Below, piece by piece: positions 36,429 to 50,800 of a stretch of DNA of 64,000 nucleotides. The stretch covers positions 1,703,501 to 1,767,500 of the forward strand of contig JAFEUB010000968.1 of assembly GCA_024529925.1 (NCBI GenBank). The letters are read 5' to 3'. Each line of letters opens with the position of its first letter. The stretch's first letter is position 1. The stretch comes from Ophthalmolycus amberensis. Taxonomy: Eukaryota > Chordata > Actinopteri > Perciformes > Zoarcidae. The notes beneath the pieces were generated by a model that had not been told where the DNA came from, made no database searches, and saw only the letters and a list, made by a program, of their open reading frames with translations. Made by a program: the position numbers and the translations under genes.

Positions 36429-38663
36429 ACCATTAGTTTAGGATTTTTTGTTACACATTTTCGAACTACTCTGGAAGTTTTGTTTTGAATATTTTCTTCA
36501 TTATTAAAATCACGATTTATTCATCCTTCTGCTCCCGAAGCTTCTGAATGGCTTTAATATATTCTTTCACTATTGTCATAACTGCTTTGGCTATCTGTTA
36601 TTTGGATATGATGTACTATTTAAGGTTATGCTGAAACAAGATGATATTTTGGCTAATTATATGTAGGCTATTACTATAACCTGAGCAGAAAAAAAAGACA
36701 GGTTTCCCAGTCAGGGAGTGGCTGATATGGTTGCGTTCACTTGATGCGCTGCTGACATCATGTGGCCATCACAGTAACTGCTTCTATGGGGTGGGGGCAT
36801 TAAGGAAGGGGCGGTGTGAAAGGCTGGTATTTGTTGCTGTGTACAGCAGTGCCCAAACACATTCATCACCGGCAGACTTCCCAGCTCCCCTCCAAACGTG
36901 CCCGAATTGATGAACCATCACCTCAAGTTTCATCACGTTCACTTTCTATTGATAAAGCAATCATGCATGCTCTTCTTCTGTGTATCACCCCCACTCTCAA
37001 GACAAATGGGGGTGTCGGAATGATATTTTTCCCCACACTTCTGCGCTCGGCTTTGAGGAGGGTGTGGAGTTGAAATGGACCAGCTGGTAAACATGACTCT
37101 ACAACATCTATGATGCCTCCATTTTTTTAATTAATTCTTCTACAGTATACAAATATTCACACAGAAAATGTTCTCAAAAAAACCCCTAATGTCTCGTAAA
37201 CATTCATATATGCTCGTCTTCCATTTCCTTCATTGTATTGCCACAACCTCATCAATATTCTAAAAACAGAGGCCACTGGATCATCGTGTCGTCCCGTCAC
37301 CCAGACACACCTCGTACACGCATCGTCCCCCTGACATTTCCTCGCGCCGCCTCCGTCACGTGACCCCTCGTCGTGTTACGCTGCAGCAGTGACAGCCAGG
37401 TCCATGGATGAAGGCAGAAATCACAGTGTGAAGCAGGGGCTCTCTTGACATCAGTGCGCTCGGTGCGGGCCCAGAGTTGAGGAACGGGACCGTATTGCAT
37501 GGGTCTGCTTCGAGCTTAGGGAAGGGCAGGTGATCTGTTAAAATAGTTCCTTTATAGACATATAATTCTTAGTGTTTGTCTCGTAAATAAAACCTGGAAA
37601 CAAAGATGGTAGAGGCCACATCGTCACATTACATTAGAGACTGTTTTAGACTTCCTGGCACTTGTGTATCCCTTAAATGTAGTATGAATAAGGCCCTCCA
37701 ACCACAAAAAGAGATTTGACCAAAATCTGGCAATGACACCCAATTTTACAAGGGGGACAGGGTATTTCAGACAAAGAATGATATGTTGGTTTGGCTACAG
37801 GACACAGTTAATCAAGTAGTAAGGGACAGCTAGATTTTACAAAAGATTATTGGTGTGGGTTAAATCTGCATATTCAATAAACCTTCTCCAGTAAAGATCA
37901 GTTCATACAGTAGGAATCCCCACCAATATAAATCTTTTCAAAAACATCTATAAGAACATAATCACGTGAAAACAAATATATATGTATATATATTGAGAGA
38001 TCCATAAGCAGTAGCATTGAAGACGCATCAGATCATTTTGGCTCTGGCATCATGTGCTGCGTCTCCACTGCCGCCGGCCATGTAATTCCTCTCATCTCTA
38101 TATCTATATGTAGTCCGCAAGCAGCGGCTCTTTCCCAAAATATCAGGAAAGCAGTAGTGCAACAAACGTTTAGCAGGATTTCTTTTTTTTTTTTTTTTCT
38201 GAAAGGAAATTTGTCAAACCCCTTCATCAGATGCAATCCATAATTTCAAAAGTGTGTTTTTTAAGATATCTTATGAGCTGTTTGTCTTGGTGATGTGCAT
38301 GTAATGCTGTCCCTACTGAACGTGTGACTTGAATACCTTCAGGAGGAACAGCAAACATCATTCTGTACGGACTGCACCTTTAGACCCTTACACTTTTTGG
38401 CTGTCTGGATGACAAATAGCATGACCTTTGACCTTTCCCTGTGAGTGAACTAAATAAAAAGGCATTATTGAAAAATAAGGCTACCAGTCTGAGGAGTCTA
38501 AAGGCACCCAGACTGAGCTACATTCCATCTTTTGATGAACAAAAGAAGAAAATACCAAAGAAATGTTTTAGCTTACAGTGATGTCCATTTTTTAGTATTA
38601 GGGCTAAAACAACTCTATATATTAAATTTTTCTCTCTCATACACTAACCTCACTCTGCCACTT
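36429..38663 (-). other. stim2 3' flank / presumed 3' UTR
   Basis: Non-repetitive sequence between the satellite edge and the stim2 stop codon. On the minus strand, the only canonical AATAAA clear of the stop codon that I found is at 36,516-36,521, about 2.1 kb from the stop and under 100 bp from the array. ATTAAA variants occur at 36,553-36,558 and 37,127-37,132. If the distal signal is used, the 3' UTR would end almost at the array. No other gene is seen here. Confidence 0.4.
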
Positions 38664-39204
38664 TTATTTTTTCTTCTTAAATAAGCTTTTGATTTTAGAC
38701 GAGGAGCGCTTCATTTTCTCTCCATTGTCGCTGGAGTCCTGGGACGAGGTGCTCTGGAGCTTGTGTTCCCTTCCCACACTCCGGCCCTCCGAGTCCAGGG
38801 AGGTGAGGGACGGGTAACGGCCCACGTTGGGCAGCATGTTGGCGGGCAGCTGGCCGAAGCTGTAGGACTTCTCCAGGATGCCGTTGTACATGCCCTTGCC
38901 TGACTGAGACGACTGTGAGAAGGTTAGACTTTGGGACTCGGGCAGGACGCGGGTGACGTCGGGCGAGCATTTGTGCGCAAACGGGTGGTGCTCCAAGGCT
39001 GGGGAAGGCGAGGGGGTGGTGGCCGGGGTGGGAGGGAGAGGAGGAGGTGTGGAGTCCCTGAGACTGCTGGTGTGGGTGGACGCAGGAAGCTCAGGAATCT
39101 GGGTAAACAGTAGCAGCTCCTCGCGAGAGATCTTGCGGTATGGGGTGTCCGAGCCCGGTGAGCAGGGGTTGTGCAGCTGCTTGCTGCCCTCCTGAGCCGG
39201 TTCC
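38664..39204 (-). CDS. stim2: stim2 exon 12 (terminal coding exon)
   Basis: 541 bp: 1 base, 179 codons and TAA. It encodes a Pro/Thr/Ser-rich tail with PYRKISREELLLFTQIPELP, a PPPLPPTPATTPSPSP run, the GMYNGILEKSYSFGQLP element shared with human STIM2, and the polybasic end SSSKIKSLFKKKK, which binds phosphoinositides at the plasma membrane. FTQIP matches the T/SxIP EB1-binding consensus. Confidence 0.96.
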
Positions 39205-42200
39205 CTGAGGAGAGCAGATGCACCGAGGTCACAATGATGAGCGAACGAATTTCAGTTACTAATACATTAGTAAGGAAAATTGGGGACAAACTGCAGGAAT
39301 TAAAGTAGGCAGAATATGCACTTTAATTCTTGCACTTTAATTATGTTAGACATTAACCCTCCACATACTAGATGGCACCCAGTAACAAATGGCAGTTTAA
39401 CCCCAAAGCATCTGTGTGAATGTCTGGATAAAACACCTGTGAGTCCAAACTGTAAAACCATTCCGCGGCGTCCCTGCCACCGCTACGTACCCCCTCCTAT
39501 CCGAGCTGAACACGATATGCTCGTCGTCTGCCTCGGTGCGATAGGAGAGGGACGAGCTGGCCATGGACAGCAGGTCGGGGTCCGGGGACATCAGCGAGGA
39601 CTGCGGAGAGCTCAGCAGGCTCCGGCGGGAACGACACAGGCTGCTGCTGCGGGTCAGCGAGGGCCGGATCAACGTGGCCGCTGGGGGAAAAAGTCAAAGA
39701 GGACGAAATGGGGATTATACTTCATTTCACCACATTGATCTGTGTCGCAAAATCCTCTGCCGTCTTACTGTGGAACTGTGGAATGATGGGAGGCATGTCC
39801 TCATCCAGGTCATCCACTCCTCCTGCGATGGGGTAGGGGGGCACCGAGACTCGGGGCATGACCACCCAGCTGTGGTCTGAGTAGAGGCTGGCCGTCAGGC
39901 TCGGCAGCCCCGAGTTATTGACGACAAGGAAGTTGCAAAGCTTCTCAATCTGCTGCCAGCGGTGCAGCCGCTCCCTCAGGCACGCCGTTACCTCCGACAA
40001 GGCTTTCCTGAAAAACACAATGTAGTGAGCAGAGTAGTGGATTGATCCTGTTTCTGATTAAAAAGACCAGGTAAGAAGCAGTCTTTGCTTTGATTCATCA
40101 GGAATTAGACAGTTTTGGCACTCGAGCCTGTTTGTGTGTTGATATAGTTTCTTACTTTGCTTCTAGGATCTTGTGGTCCACCTCATCCAGGGATGAACTG
40201 TGGGCGACATGAAGGGTTCCAAACACAGAACCTCTCTTCTTCTTTATTTTCTCTGCCTAGGATTCAAAAACACACAAAACATGGGGAAGATTATTTTAAG
40301 AGAAATGATCATTGATCTATGATTAACTTTCACTCACTTCATTCAATTATAAAAGGTTTTTAAGGGTTACTGTTGTTTGGGTATTAAATCAAATTGGAAT
40401 TTAGAACAGGGTGGAAAAGTGTTTGACTGTAACGAGGCTCACAGGTTTGTTAGCAGCTCTTCCACCGGCCTGATTTAAGGTCATAGGGGACTCTTCTCTC
40501 TAAGCTGAACATGAATGGAAGTCTGGCTGATATCAAGTAATTAACTTCAAGGCTTCCTGTGAATTTTCAAGTTAATCGAGTTTGGCCAGATGCAAATTAC
40601 AATGAAGAATTAATGACATAAACAAATGGAACGCTTAATACTATAGTCGAGCCAGATTAAAACATATCAAATAGAATGTGATTAAAACTAATTTTACTTA
40701 TTTTATTTTACTGACGTGAATACAGCTTTCTACGTTACATTTCCTCGAGCTAATTTCTCCATTTTAGGTGTTAAGCTGAAGACTGCCATTTCCTGCCATC
40801 AATGGATCCACGTCACTCTTCCCCCGACCAGCCACGCTGCGTTACACTGCTTTTTAACAATACTGGCCGTCCACAAGAGAGCAGTAAACATGATTTACTG
40901 CTCATTTACCAGGTGGCGACAAGAAGAGATGGGCAAGGCACAGCTCCATGTACTGTAGTTTGTGACAGGCGATATAAAAAAAAAGCTGTGGATACGCGTC
41001 TTAGACTGTCAATCTGAAGCTAAGCTAATCTTCCGCAATGTCACATGATTTAAATAAAATGTACATAGCAGCTGAAATCAAATGCATTTATTCCACAATT
41101 GAAATACGTCCAATTCAAATAAATAATACGTCCAATTCAAATAAAAATGGAGATGAGTAAGATGACGCTACCTCGTCTCTGGCGACGCACAGCTGAAACT
41201 CTGCATTCTGCTTCTTGATGTTGTAGTATTGAACCTCCACCTCGTGCGTGAGCTGGAGCCACTTCTGGAGCGCTTCAGGCACCGACCGCTCCGACTGCAT
41301 CTCCTTCTCCGCTCGCTTCAGGGCCTTACGCACCTACGGGGGGGGGAGAACAACCACAGATCCAATCCACCGTCAAATATTTGAAAAGTCACCGATCAAA
41401 TGCTTTAAGTGAGGGTGACTTTCACATGAATGAAAAGTAGAGAACTCATTAGATATGTCGCTGCTGTATTTCCTATGTGTGGGGAAATCTTGTGGTTATG
41501 CAAAAGAGGTATTTCGTGGAATTTAATAAGAAGAACATGAAATGAATCTCGTCATTTCAAGGTGTTTTAGCAGAAGTCATTTACATTCATATACAGCGAA
41601 TACATTAGCCAGTCGACTTGAATTTGTAGATACTGTGCATTTGAATATTTGAGTAATAATAAATCTCTTTTCCAAGAGGCATTCAGGGGCAGTAGGTAAT
41701 CTGGAAGGCCCTACCTGCACGAGCTCTTCCTCGGCGTATTTGAGCCGGCTGAGCTCACATTCAGCGCCCTCCCGCAGCTCCCGGAGCCGGTGAGCCTCCG
41801 TTTTGGCCCCGTTGATCTCGTCCCTCATCTTCTGCTCGAGGTTCTGCTTCTCCACGGCCACCGTCCGGTTCTCCTCCTGAGCCTTTTCCAGCCTGGTAGA
41901 TGAGGCAAAGTTTCGACTCAGTAAAATGTTGAACACGCAATATTTTTTTTAAGTGAGCCATAAATCATTATATATCTAGTATCTAGCACTGAATGTAATA
42001 TCTTTGATGTTTTCGAATAAAGCTTTGAATGTCTGTCATATTTTATGATGTCTTCATCCCAATAAAATGTGGGGAAAAAAAGTTTTTGTGCCGCAAACAG
42101 GAGAGCGAGCACTCGTCTTTGACCGCAGTGAAAATATTGTTTTTGAAAGGCCAACAAATATGGATTGAAGCAGAATATTTTTTTTAGATAAAAAAAAAAA

Positions 42201-44677
42201 ACTAGGGCTGTCAAATTAGCCTATTTTGAATTAATCATAGAAGATAACCCCCCAAAAATGCAACTGTGTGTGTTTTAGAGAAAGAGTAAGACAGAAGGTG
42301 GACTACTGTACGTAATGTTTCTGTAAGTTATGATTAACTCACAACAGCGCTGCTTTGTCTCTGCTGAACCTGTACAGCCGGTACAGCCTTCATTACATAA
42401 GTGTACATCGGATGCATTTCCTTCTCTTACCGGCTCTGCAGGTCTAAGAGGCTTTGCTCTGCGTTTTGCAGGCTCTCCAGGTCCCTCATCATCTGAGAGA
42501 TGTGCACCTTGCTGGATTTGTTCTGCACATAAGCAAACCAGCAGCCCCCGACACCAATCACGATGGAGACCATGAGGATGAAGTCTTTCATCCAGTTGTG
42601 CTGTGCACCTGCAGAGATGAGGAAGGAACAGGAGGAGACGGGTGGTTGTAGCAAACGCTGCATATTTTATTTAAGTTGATCCGCTTTTGATATTAAAAAC
42701 ACGTTGCATACTTACGGAGAGGAGGGCCAAAAAGCACCGCATCGAGTGCCTTTAGGTTTAACTTTTGTTTGTGCCGCTGGTCTAATATCTTCAACTGCAT
42801 CGACATGAACGACGGTTCATTTGCCGCTATTCTGAAATGTGGAGAAAAAGAAAAACCTGCATTAAATACTGAATGTCTATCGAGAGTCACATTCGAAACA
42901 TTTTGGAACCCCAAGAGTATATTCCTCCAGGAGGAGAAAGTATGTGAGAAAATATTATTATGTTGTCCGCGCGACAAAAAGCTCAGTGATTTATGAAAAA
43001 ATGGATTCTTTACCGCTGTCACTTAGGTCTCACCACCACCATCTTAAAGGCTCAGACAACATGGCAGCCCGTGGAAACTGTGACATCACTTCATGAGTCA
43101 GCGCCCATCAGCCCAGAGGCGTAACATGAACCCCCACCGCCCACCCCTCTGTCTACTCATGCCGTGAGTCACATTCCACAAGCGTCTCACTAACGTCTGA
43201 CTTTCTTCTGTGACGTCGGCACTGACATTACTTTGTGGACAGTTTCACCTTTACTAGGAATTTTGGATATATGCTGTGTGTGCTTTAAAAGACTAAATGA
43301 TGAAAAAGTCACAAAAGTAAAAACATTTACAGGTTATAATGGTTGCATTTAAAATCATGTAACGACAAGTGTGTGAGAAACCTTTTCTTATAAAACGAGG
43401 AACAAAGACACCTCTTTTTCTCCCTTGTGTTGCCTGTTTCGACCAGCAGAGGGCAGCATTACCCAGAGTAATGAACTCTAAAGGTGCCTTTGAGTATTGT
43501 AACAAAGATCTTAATAGTGCTGCTGTTCATAAACACATGTCCCTGCTCACCAATGGCACACAGCACAGCGTCTTAATTAGAGGCAAAGAAATTACACGAA
43601 GCACTTGTATCTGCTCTGCAACTGCAGAACGACAACAACAATAATGATTCTCATCTTATTATCCATATTTCTAACGGGGAACAGGGACGCATTTACCGTA
43701 ACTGCTCCTGTGAGCGATATATATACCAACCGAGGTAAAGTGTTCCCCGTGACCCGGAAGTCCCGGAAGTTCTTCTCGTACAGCGGCAGCTCCACCGACT
43801 CCTTCAGCCACTGCACCGAGTCCTCCACGGTCCAGTTGTGGACTGGATCAGGGGAGAAGAAAGGGAGATCAATACTTTACTGCTAAGCACTTAGCGGACG
43901 CTTTCATCAAGAGCAACCAACAGAGTAACGGTGTATGCTCTTTTTAGCAGTAAAGAAAAACGTTATCGTCCTCTGTCGCCGTGTTATCTTTTCCTACTCG
44001 ACCTCTTGCTTTACCTTCAGAGGACTTCCAGCCCTTCCACAGCTCCTCCACGGTGATGTGCTGGTCTTCACGGTGCAGGTTGCTGTGCTTGTTGGTTTGC
44101 TGCTGCTTCATGTCTTCTATTATAAACTAGGACATAAAGAAAGGCAGAGTTGAGTTTCCCCGAGGCTTTTCAGAAGCATCGCAAAACGTATAGATTTGTT
44201 GGTTTACAGCATTTTGAAGCTGGGGGAGACAACTTTGGAAGAACAAAAAACCCAGCAAGAGTAAAATCCACTGCACTGGCAGAGTGGATGCAGGTAAGTT
44301 GGGCAGGTAGGTAAATAGGCAATTAGGCCATCCAATCAGTACAGTCCTAGGACAGCCACAGACGCAGCATATTTGTGTCATTGATTGCTGCAGGAAAGTA
44401 AAGATAATTTCAACAAATATAACAAAACAATGTTTTAAAATAAACTGCCTACCCTAGCTGTAAAATTGGTGTTTTTTTACTCAGAACTCTGGGGGAGATA
44501 CAGACGGCTGTGCTCGCCCGTGTATGTCCATGTGTGGTTTTGACAGAGAGCTGTAAAGAGTTGGCTTTGCCTAAAAGTCTGGCTTTGGATCACACGCATG
44601 CTTTATTTTTTCGCTCTCCTTTCTTCCTTTTAGGGACTTCGAAAAGAGAAAGAGACCCATGGCGGAGGCACCACTTC

Positions 44678-44719
<42 letters not shown>

Positions 44720-44840
44720 TGCGTGCGTGCGCTCTCTTTCAGTTTCCGGCTTTGGTAGCTCAGAACCAAATGCCCCTGCAGATAAAGCAGCAAACCCACC
44801 AAGGAATTGCCAGAACAGCAGCAACAACAACAAGGGAAAG

Positions 44841-44885
<45 letters not shown>

Positions 44886-47800
44886 GTGTGGCCTTGGCAT
44901 AAACTAAAAACTTAACACCTCCTGTCTAATTTACACTCCCATCATGCCTTAGATAACTAATTAGCCTTTGATATCACTGCAGTGACGTGTCATCTGCTAT
45001 CCTGCTGATGGGTAAACAGCTTACGCTACATTATCTGTATCGCAAAGTTAGCATCCAGTCTGTGTTTCCCATGCAAAATAATGAACGCTGGTCAAGAATA
45101 CACTTTAGATGGAGATACAACTGCATTAGGAGAGACACAAAGAAGTTATAATAGAGTCCGAATTGTTGCTCGGGGACATTAAGAGACGCTTAGCTGGGAG
45201 AATGACTCGTTAAGATGCCTTCAGCGAAAGCGTCAATTCACAGAGGGATTTTAAAAAATCCTGAGTTTTCATCCAAGGTGTAACCAGTGGGGAGCTGAAT
45301 GTGCTAACATGTACTGCCGGCTCGTGTCAGCAGCAAAACAACAAAAGGTGCAACAAACTCAGAGCTGTTAAGAGGAGAAACATTCAGCAGCAAGAAAGAC
45401 TTTGAATCGTATGAAACTGAATGTTGCAGTCGCAGCCGAGGGTGTTTTGACATTTCACATCATCATGAATCAAGATAGTCACAGATCAATGAGTTTCACA
45501 TCTGACTTGATGGATCAGCGCACGCAGATTCCAACACAGCAGGAAAAATGTCGTGTTAAGACAAGACGTTAACCGTCACACACTTGACTGCATGAAATGC
45601 CTTTGGAATAGTCCTAAAAACATCTGAAGACGCATCTTGGACAGCTGCATTCATCAGGACATAACAATACATGCATCCACCGGTGCTCTCACACATCTGT
45701 ACTGTGTGGACTAAGAGTCTGAGGGAGCGCTGTGAGCTTGACATTGAATACATAATGGCAGTCTGGTGTTGAGAGGCACTGAAACAACAAATCTCCCTCT
45801 GTGAGACTCACTTCTGGCACATGCACTCGTACGTACATTCTAATCACATGTTCTAGAGATGGGAAGGGATGAAGTCAAGAAATCATTTTTGGACGTTGCT
45901 CACATCCACTGGATTTATGGACACGGTGAAAAGGGTGAAAACGTTTGTTTGTTCAGTGTCGGTATAATTCATGCCATGTCAGAAGATCTCCCTTCCTTCA
46001 TTCGGCTAAATATCCAGGCTGTGGCATAAGGGAGTGCCAACAATCTAAAATGCTTTTATCAGCGTTCTAAATCAACCTTCACACAAGCCTGATGATGCGT
46101 GACGCAGGATATTAAACACACAATCAACCTGCATGTGACCCTTGACAGCAAATCGGTGTCCACGACAAAATATTTCATGGCAATCCATCCAGTAATTGCT
46201 GCAACATCTCACTCAAAGCCACACATGTCAGTCAAGGCAACCCATCCAATAGGTGTTGAGATATTTTTCTTTTTTCAGAGTTCCTCTATGGGTCTGAAAA
46301 GCTCTTTCACCACATCAGTGGTGGACAAATAGTCTCCGGGGCCTGAAAAATTCTTCTTTTTTCATTCGTCCTCTTCTTACTCAATACAAATGCAAATGAG
46401 TTTTTCCTCACTGGACCCAACTAAAGGACCCAACTGCCTGCTGAGTCACCGGAGGGACCACAGTGTGTCCAATGTAGTCCAAACAAATGTCCTGCAAAGC
46501 CTTTAACGCTCACTGTATTCATCAGAAATGAAGTCCTGCAGGCAGAGACGCAAACATCAAGGACATGAACCAGAGCCTGATGAATGAGAAATCATCTTTA
46601 TGGCAATTAAAGAAACCTTTTTTTTGGGGGGGGGGGGGGGGGATTCCTGTCCTGAAAACAATGATAGGAGTATTAAAAGTTAATGTAATTGGTGTAAAGC
46701 GATGCCATCTCATTATAAAACGTCTATTTGCGGCAGACCGGCGGAGCAGCTTTGCATACGGTCAAAGACAGCGTTGTGGAATATGTGGCGAGCAAAGACA
46801 GGTCTTTGTGAGGGAGCCGTGCAGACTCTCAGTGGTGAGCTGTGATAATTACAACCATGGGACGTCGCCTACTGAAATGTCAAGAGTCTTACATGTCAGA
46901 AATTCAACTTTCCAAAAAGAACTTTGACACTTTGTTTGATTGATAAAGAGTATTGTAAACATGACGATAGGATAGAGAGCCTCAACTCTGCCTGGAGACC
47001 CAACAATCAGTCCTGAACAGACAACAATACCGACTCGTATTCTAGACAGAGGCCGAGCACAGACGGGGTGCGACACACAGCAGCAAACAAAGACACGCGT
47101 GTTCCTATCAGATTCCAGACTGCAGGGGAGCTGGCTGAGTTTCAGGACTCGTCCAATGAGCCTCTGCTCTCTCCAACACTCGACGCAGGCTGTCGACGAA
47201 TATTATACATATTCAATGTTTATTCGAATAGTAAAAAAAACAGATTTTTCGAATATGTAAATTAATATTCGGTATAGTTCAAACTTGTTGTGCTTGACAA
47301 CTGGGCAGAATCTACTGTGAAACCATCACTCAGAAGATCTTCCTCGTGCTTTTCACAGAGTTTTCAGCGAGACATGTTACTTCGCCCTGAAATCATCCAT
47401 CACAGTACGTGTAATTGTATATTTCAGTATCTCTGGAAAATCATGTGGAAACTGACTATGGATGAAATGAGCAGAATGTGTCTTCACAGCTTATTGATTT
47501 AACAGCTGTAAGCAGTTCCTCAAAATCGACGCCAGTTGTTAAATGTCTTTATCATCGTTTTGCCCTCAGCTGCAATTCAGACCAATGGTATTTCGTTGAC
47601 AGCGCTCACAGAACGTATTCACTTGGACCAACCCCGTACTGCTGAAAGTCCTACATCTCAATTAAAAGCAGTACTTCATGAATAAAATGTGACCGTTGGC
47701 TGAACTTGAATGTTCCCGCTGGACGAGTCAACAAACACCTTCTTGAACCTCCTCTCTACAGATACGACCGAGACGCCCCTCGAGCTTCTTCTGTTCATAC

Positions 47801-50800
47801 ATACAGTATGAATACACAGATGTAGAACTCATTCTTCCACCAAGTTGTTATGCATGGCCTGTCAAGAACTATTAAAGTACACACACACACACAGGCAGTG
47901 GGCCTGCTGTGACATGGGTTGGGTTCTTGCAATTTCAAAAAATGACGCAACACGATGCAGCCGAGCATCTCCTTGGCAGACGGGCAGCACGCAGCCCAGC
48001 ACCCCCGAGGACATGGGGCACCTGCCGTCCCCGGTGACTGTGCTCAGCAACAGACCCCCCCTCCCCCCCCCCCCGCCCCCCTCGACGTCACTCGAAACCC
48101 CTGGCGACTCCCAGACTCGGAGTAATCAGAGGCAGGATTATGTTTGACAGGATTTGATTCCTAATGAAATTCTTCCACGGTAGTCGAGCACAGGGAATTT
48201 AAAAAGAAGAAGAAGTGGTGATTACTTTTGATTTTGAGACTATAAATAGATAGTCCGGGTTTCTGGTTTGTGTTTATTTAGGCTGATGTAGACAGGCAGG
48301 GGGAGAAGGATTTGACAGTTTTGATCTGAGACCAACTTCACAGGAAGAAAATCACTTCCTGGGACATTTCTGGGCACGGATTATAAATACACTTCATTTC
48401 ACGCCACTCTTATATAATCATGAGAGTGCATGGCGGTTCTGGTAAAGCCACCTACGAACAACCCTTTTACCTTCATCGTGCCAACTGATTCGGACAAAAA
48501 AAAAAAAAACATGTCTGCTTCATCAGAGAGCTATTTCTAGACTGAACTATTAGTCACGAAAAAAAACTGTGACGTGACACGTCGGTGAATACTGCAATTG
48601 TAAAGGGTGCCGAGGTACTTGTTGGCCTCGGCACTTCCTTGTTTGCTCACCAATGAGTCAATACGTCTAAGCACACGTAATAGGTGCTCTCTTTGTGTCC
48701 GTGGTGGGTGGCCCATTATCACAAACACACAAAGGTACTGTTAATCAGGGTGTATCAATAGGGAACTTCAAAATAAAATGCTCCAGCCAGATGCTGTGGT
48801 GACCGATGAATCTCGTGTCAGCAGCCTGTAAATGATCTGTGTGACGTGTTATCTGTGTGCGTGCGGCGATATAAACTGTGAGAGATCAGTCGGTATTAAT
48901 ACGTCCGTGAGGGGTTCATTTCCCTGTAACTTAGCAACACCGTTCGCTGTTAAGTTACAGAGGACTTTTAAGGGAAAAACAAATTTTTACGCTTCAGCGC
49001 CACCAGGTAACTCGGTGATGAGGCCACTTTCTATTTGGTTACAGTCAGCTGTCTTTTGAAGTTACATTGCAAAGACAAACTACTTTATACTGCGTCACAG
49101 ACTGCTATCTGATATATCGACTATCGGCTCAATGCATGAATTAATGAATGTCTAGCGTTGTCCAGTTTCCAAAAAACAGATAAAGAGAAGCCTGTCCTCT
49201 TCACCGTCCATCTAATTGGCCTTTAACGAGGTTTATTTATCTTATATTTTGCGCAAAATGTTCATAAATCATTTCCTTTGCTGCTGTCGTTGTCACCATA
49301 TATCGCCACTGACCTCATGGCATCTTCACCACCAGCATAAGCTCTCTCTGAAATGCACGTCATGAAGAACTGGATATCCTGACACACGGCTATAACATTA
49401 CAAATACGAGCATCCTCTCATCTTAGTCATCCTCTCAGATTGTGTGATGAAAGGGTGTCAGGGGGGCAGAATACGAGAAGGAAAAGCAGGAAGTGCCAGC
49501 AAGGTCTTTGTTGGATGAGTGTAAGGTTTCAATCGAGGGTGGGGGGGGGGGGGGGTTGACTAGATCTCGTCCCGTAAAGGCCAAATAGGGGCCGACATCC
49601 TCCAACCCCACACACACGTCACACTCCCTCATAAAACTGTGTCAAGGCTTTCAACTCATCGCTGCCAGGAAGATAATGACATTGGAATGAAAGCAAGAGT
49701 TAATAGTGTCAATTTCTATATTATTATTATTTCAGCATCAGGAGCAGGGGGATCGAACCCCAACCCTTCTATAAACAGTAAACCTGACATGATCTTACTG
49801 TTAAAAATGACATCCCCAGAAAATATCTCCAGAAAATGGCCATCTTTTGGGGTCGGGCAAGAAAGAAGCAATGTAAAAGTTAGCAATTTACAACCAATAA
49901 CGTTGCTACTTATTACTTTCGTTAATATTTTTAAAGACATTAAAAGTGTTATTAGCCGGTAAAGCATTAAACCCAATGCCAGTTGGTATTTAGTCGGGTA
50001 AATTTGATTCAAAGTTGCATAAAAACTGTGAATCTGATCCATCGTCCATCTGAAGACATTCGTTGTAAGTGACATATTTTCAAAATGGCTTCACAGTTTC
50101 TTCGTTTATCTTCATGCAACAGACTTCATCACAACCCAGACAGCCCTGAATACAGTGTGAGACTAAAACAATCAACTCTTTATCAGCTAACCTGATGGTG
50201 AAGATCCACTTGTTTCAGTAACACACTCCCCTGTCACACGACAATGTCCGTCTTTTATAAAACTAACCGATAGACAGCCACTGATTTGGTTACAGGAGCG
50301 TCCGTCATGCCATGAAACCTGGCTCCGCCCACCGCCGTAGCCCAAAGCAGAAGCTTGGAAATCCTCAGTAACGAGCGGCGGCCAAAAACAACTGCTGGAA
50401 AGAAACAGACACTGCTCATTGCCCTTATAAAGACAGAACTCCGTGTACATTTAGAGTAGATACAGGCAACAGTGTTATACACGCGCAGACGTGCATCGCC
50501 TTGATGTGGGCCGGGGGCCAGTTCTAACACCCTCAGGGGTCTTTAGACCCGACTCATACGGCGTCTACCGAGGGGCTGTAAGGGTATTGCCGTTTCTCAC
50601 ACCAGCACTTCTCAGCCAGTTCAAAAATGACTCCTGCAAACACACAGACACACCGAGTGGTGTCTTCTGAACATAGGAGCTTGTTGCTTACCAAGAGACA
50701 CAGGGGCCACGGTGGCTCAGAGTGAACTCGGTTGTCAGTTTCTATCTCGGTCAAATATCCACAATATGAGAACCACAGCATGAGAGACAATCAAATTTCA

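Noticed and set aside
40528..40552. Candidate VAASYLIQ-type microexon in intron 8 (reads NYLIS on the minus strand)
   Set aside because: Only three residues match, and there is no GT donor after it and no acceptor at the right distance.
44590..44915. Cys-Val / Thr-His repeat proteins around the GT tracts
   Set aside because: Translation of dinucleotide microsatellites inside stim2 intron 2.
49738..49770. B-box-like GGTTCGATCCCC on the minus strand
   Set aside because: No A-box lies at a suitable distance upstream, so neither a tRNA nor a SINE can be supported.
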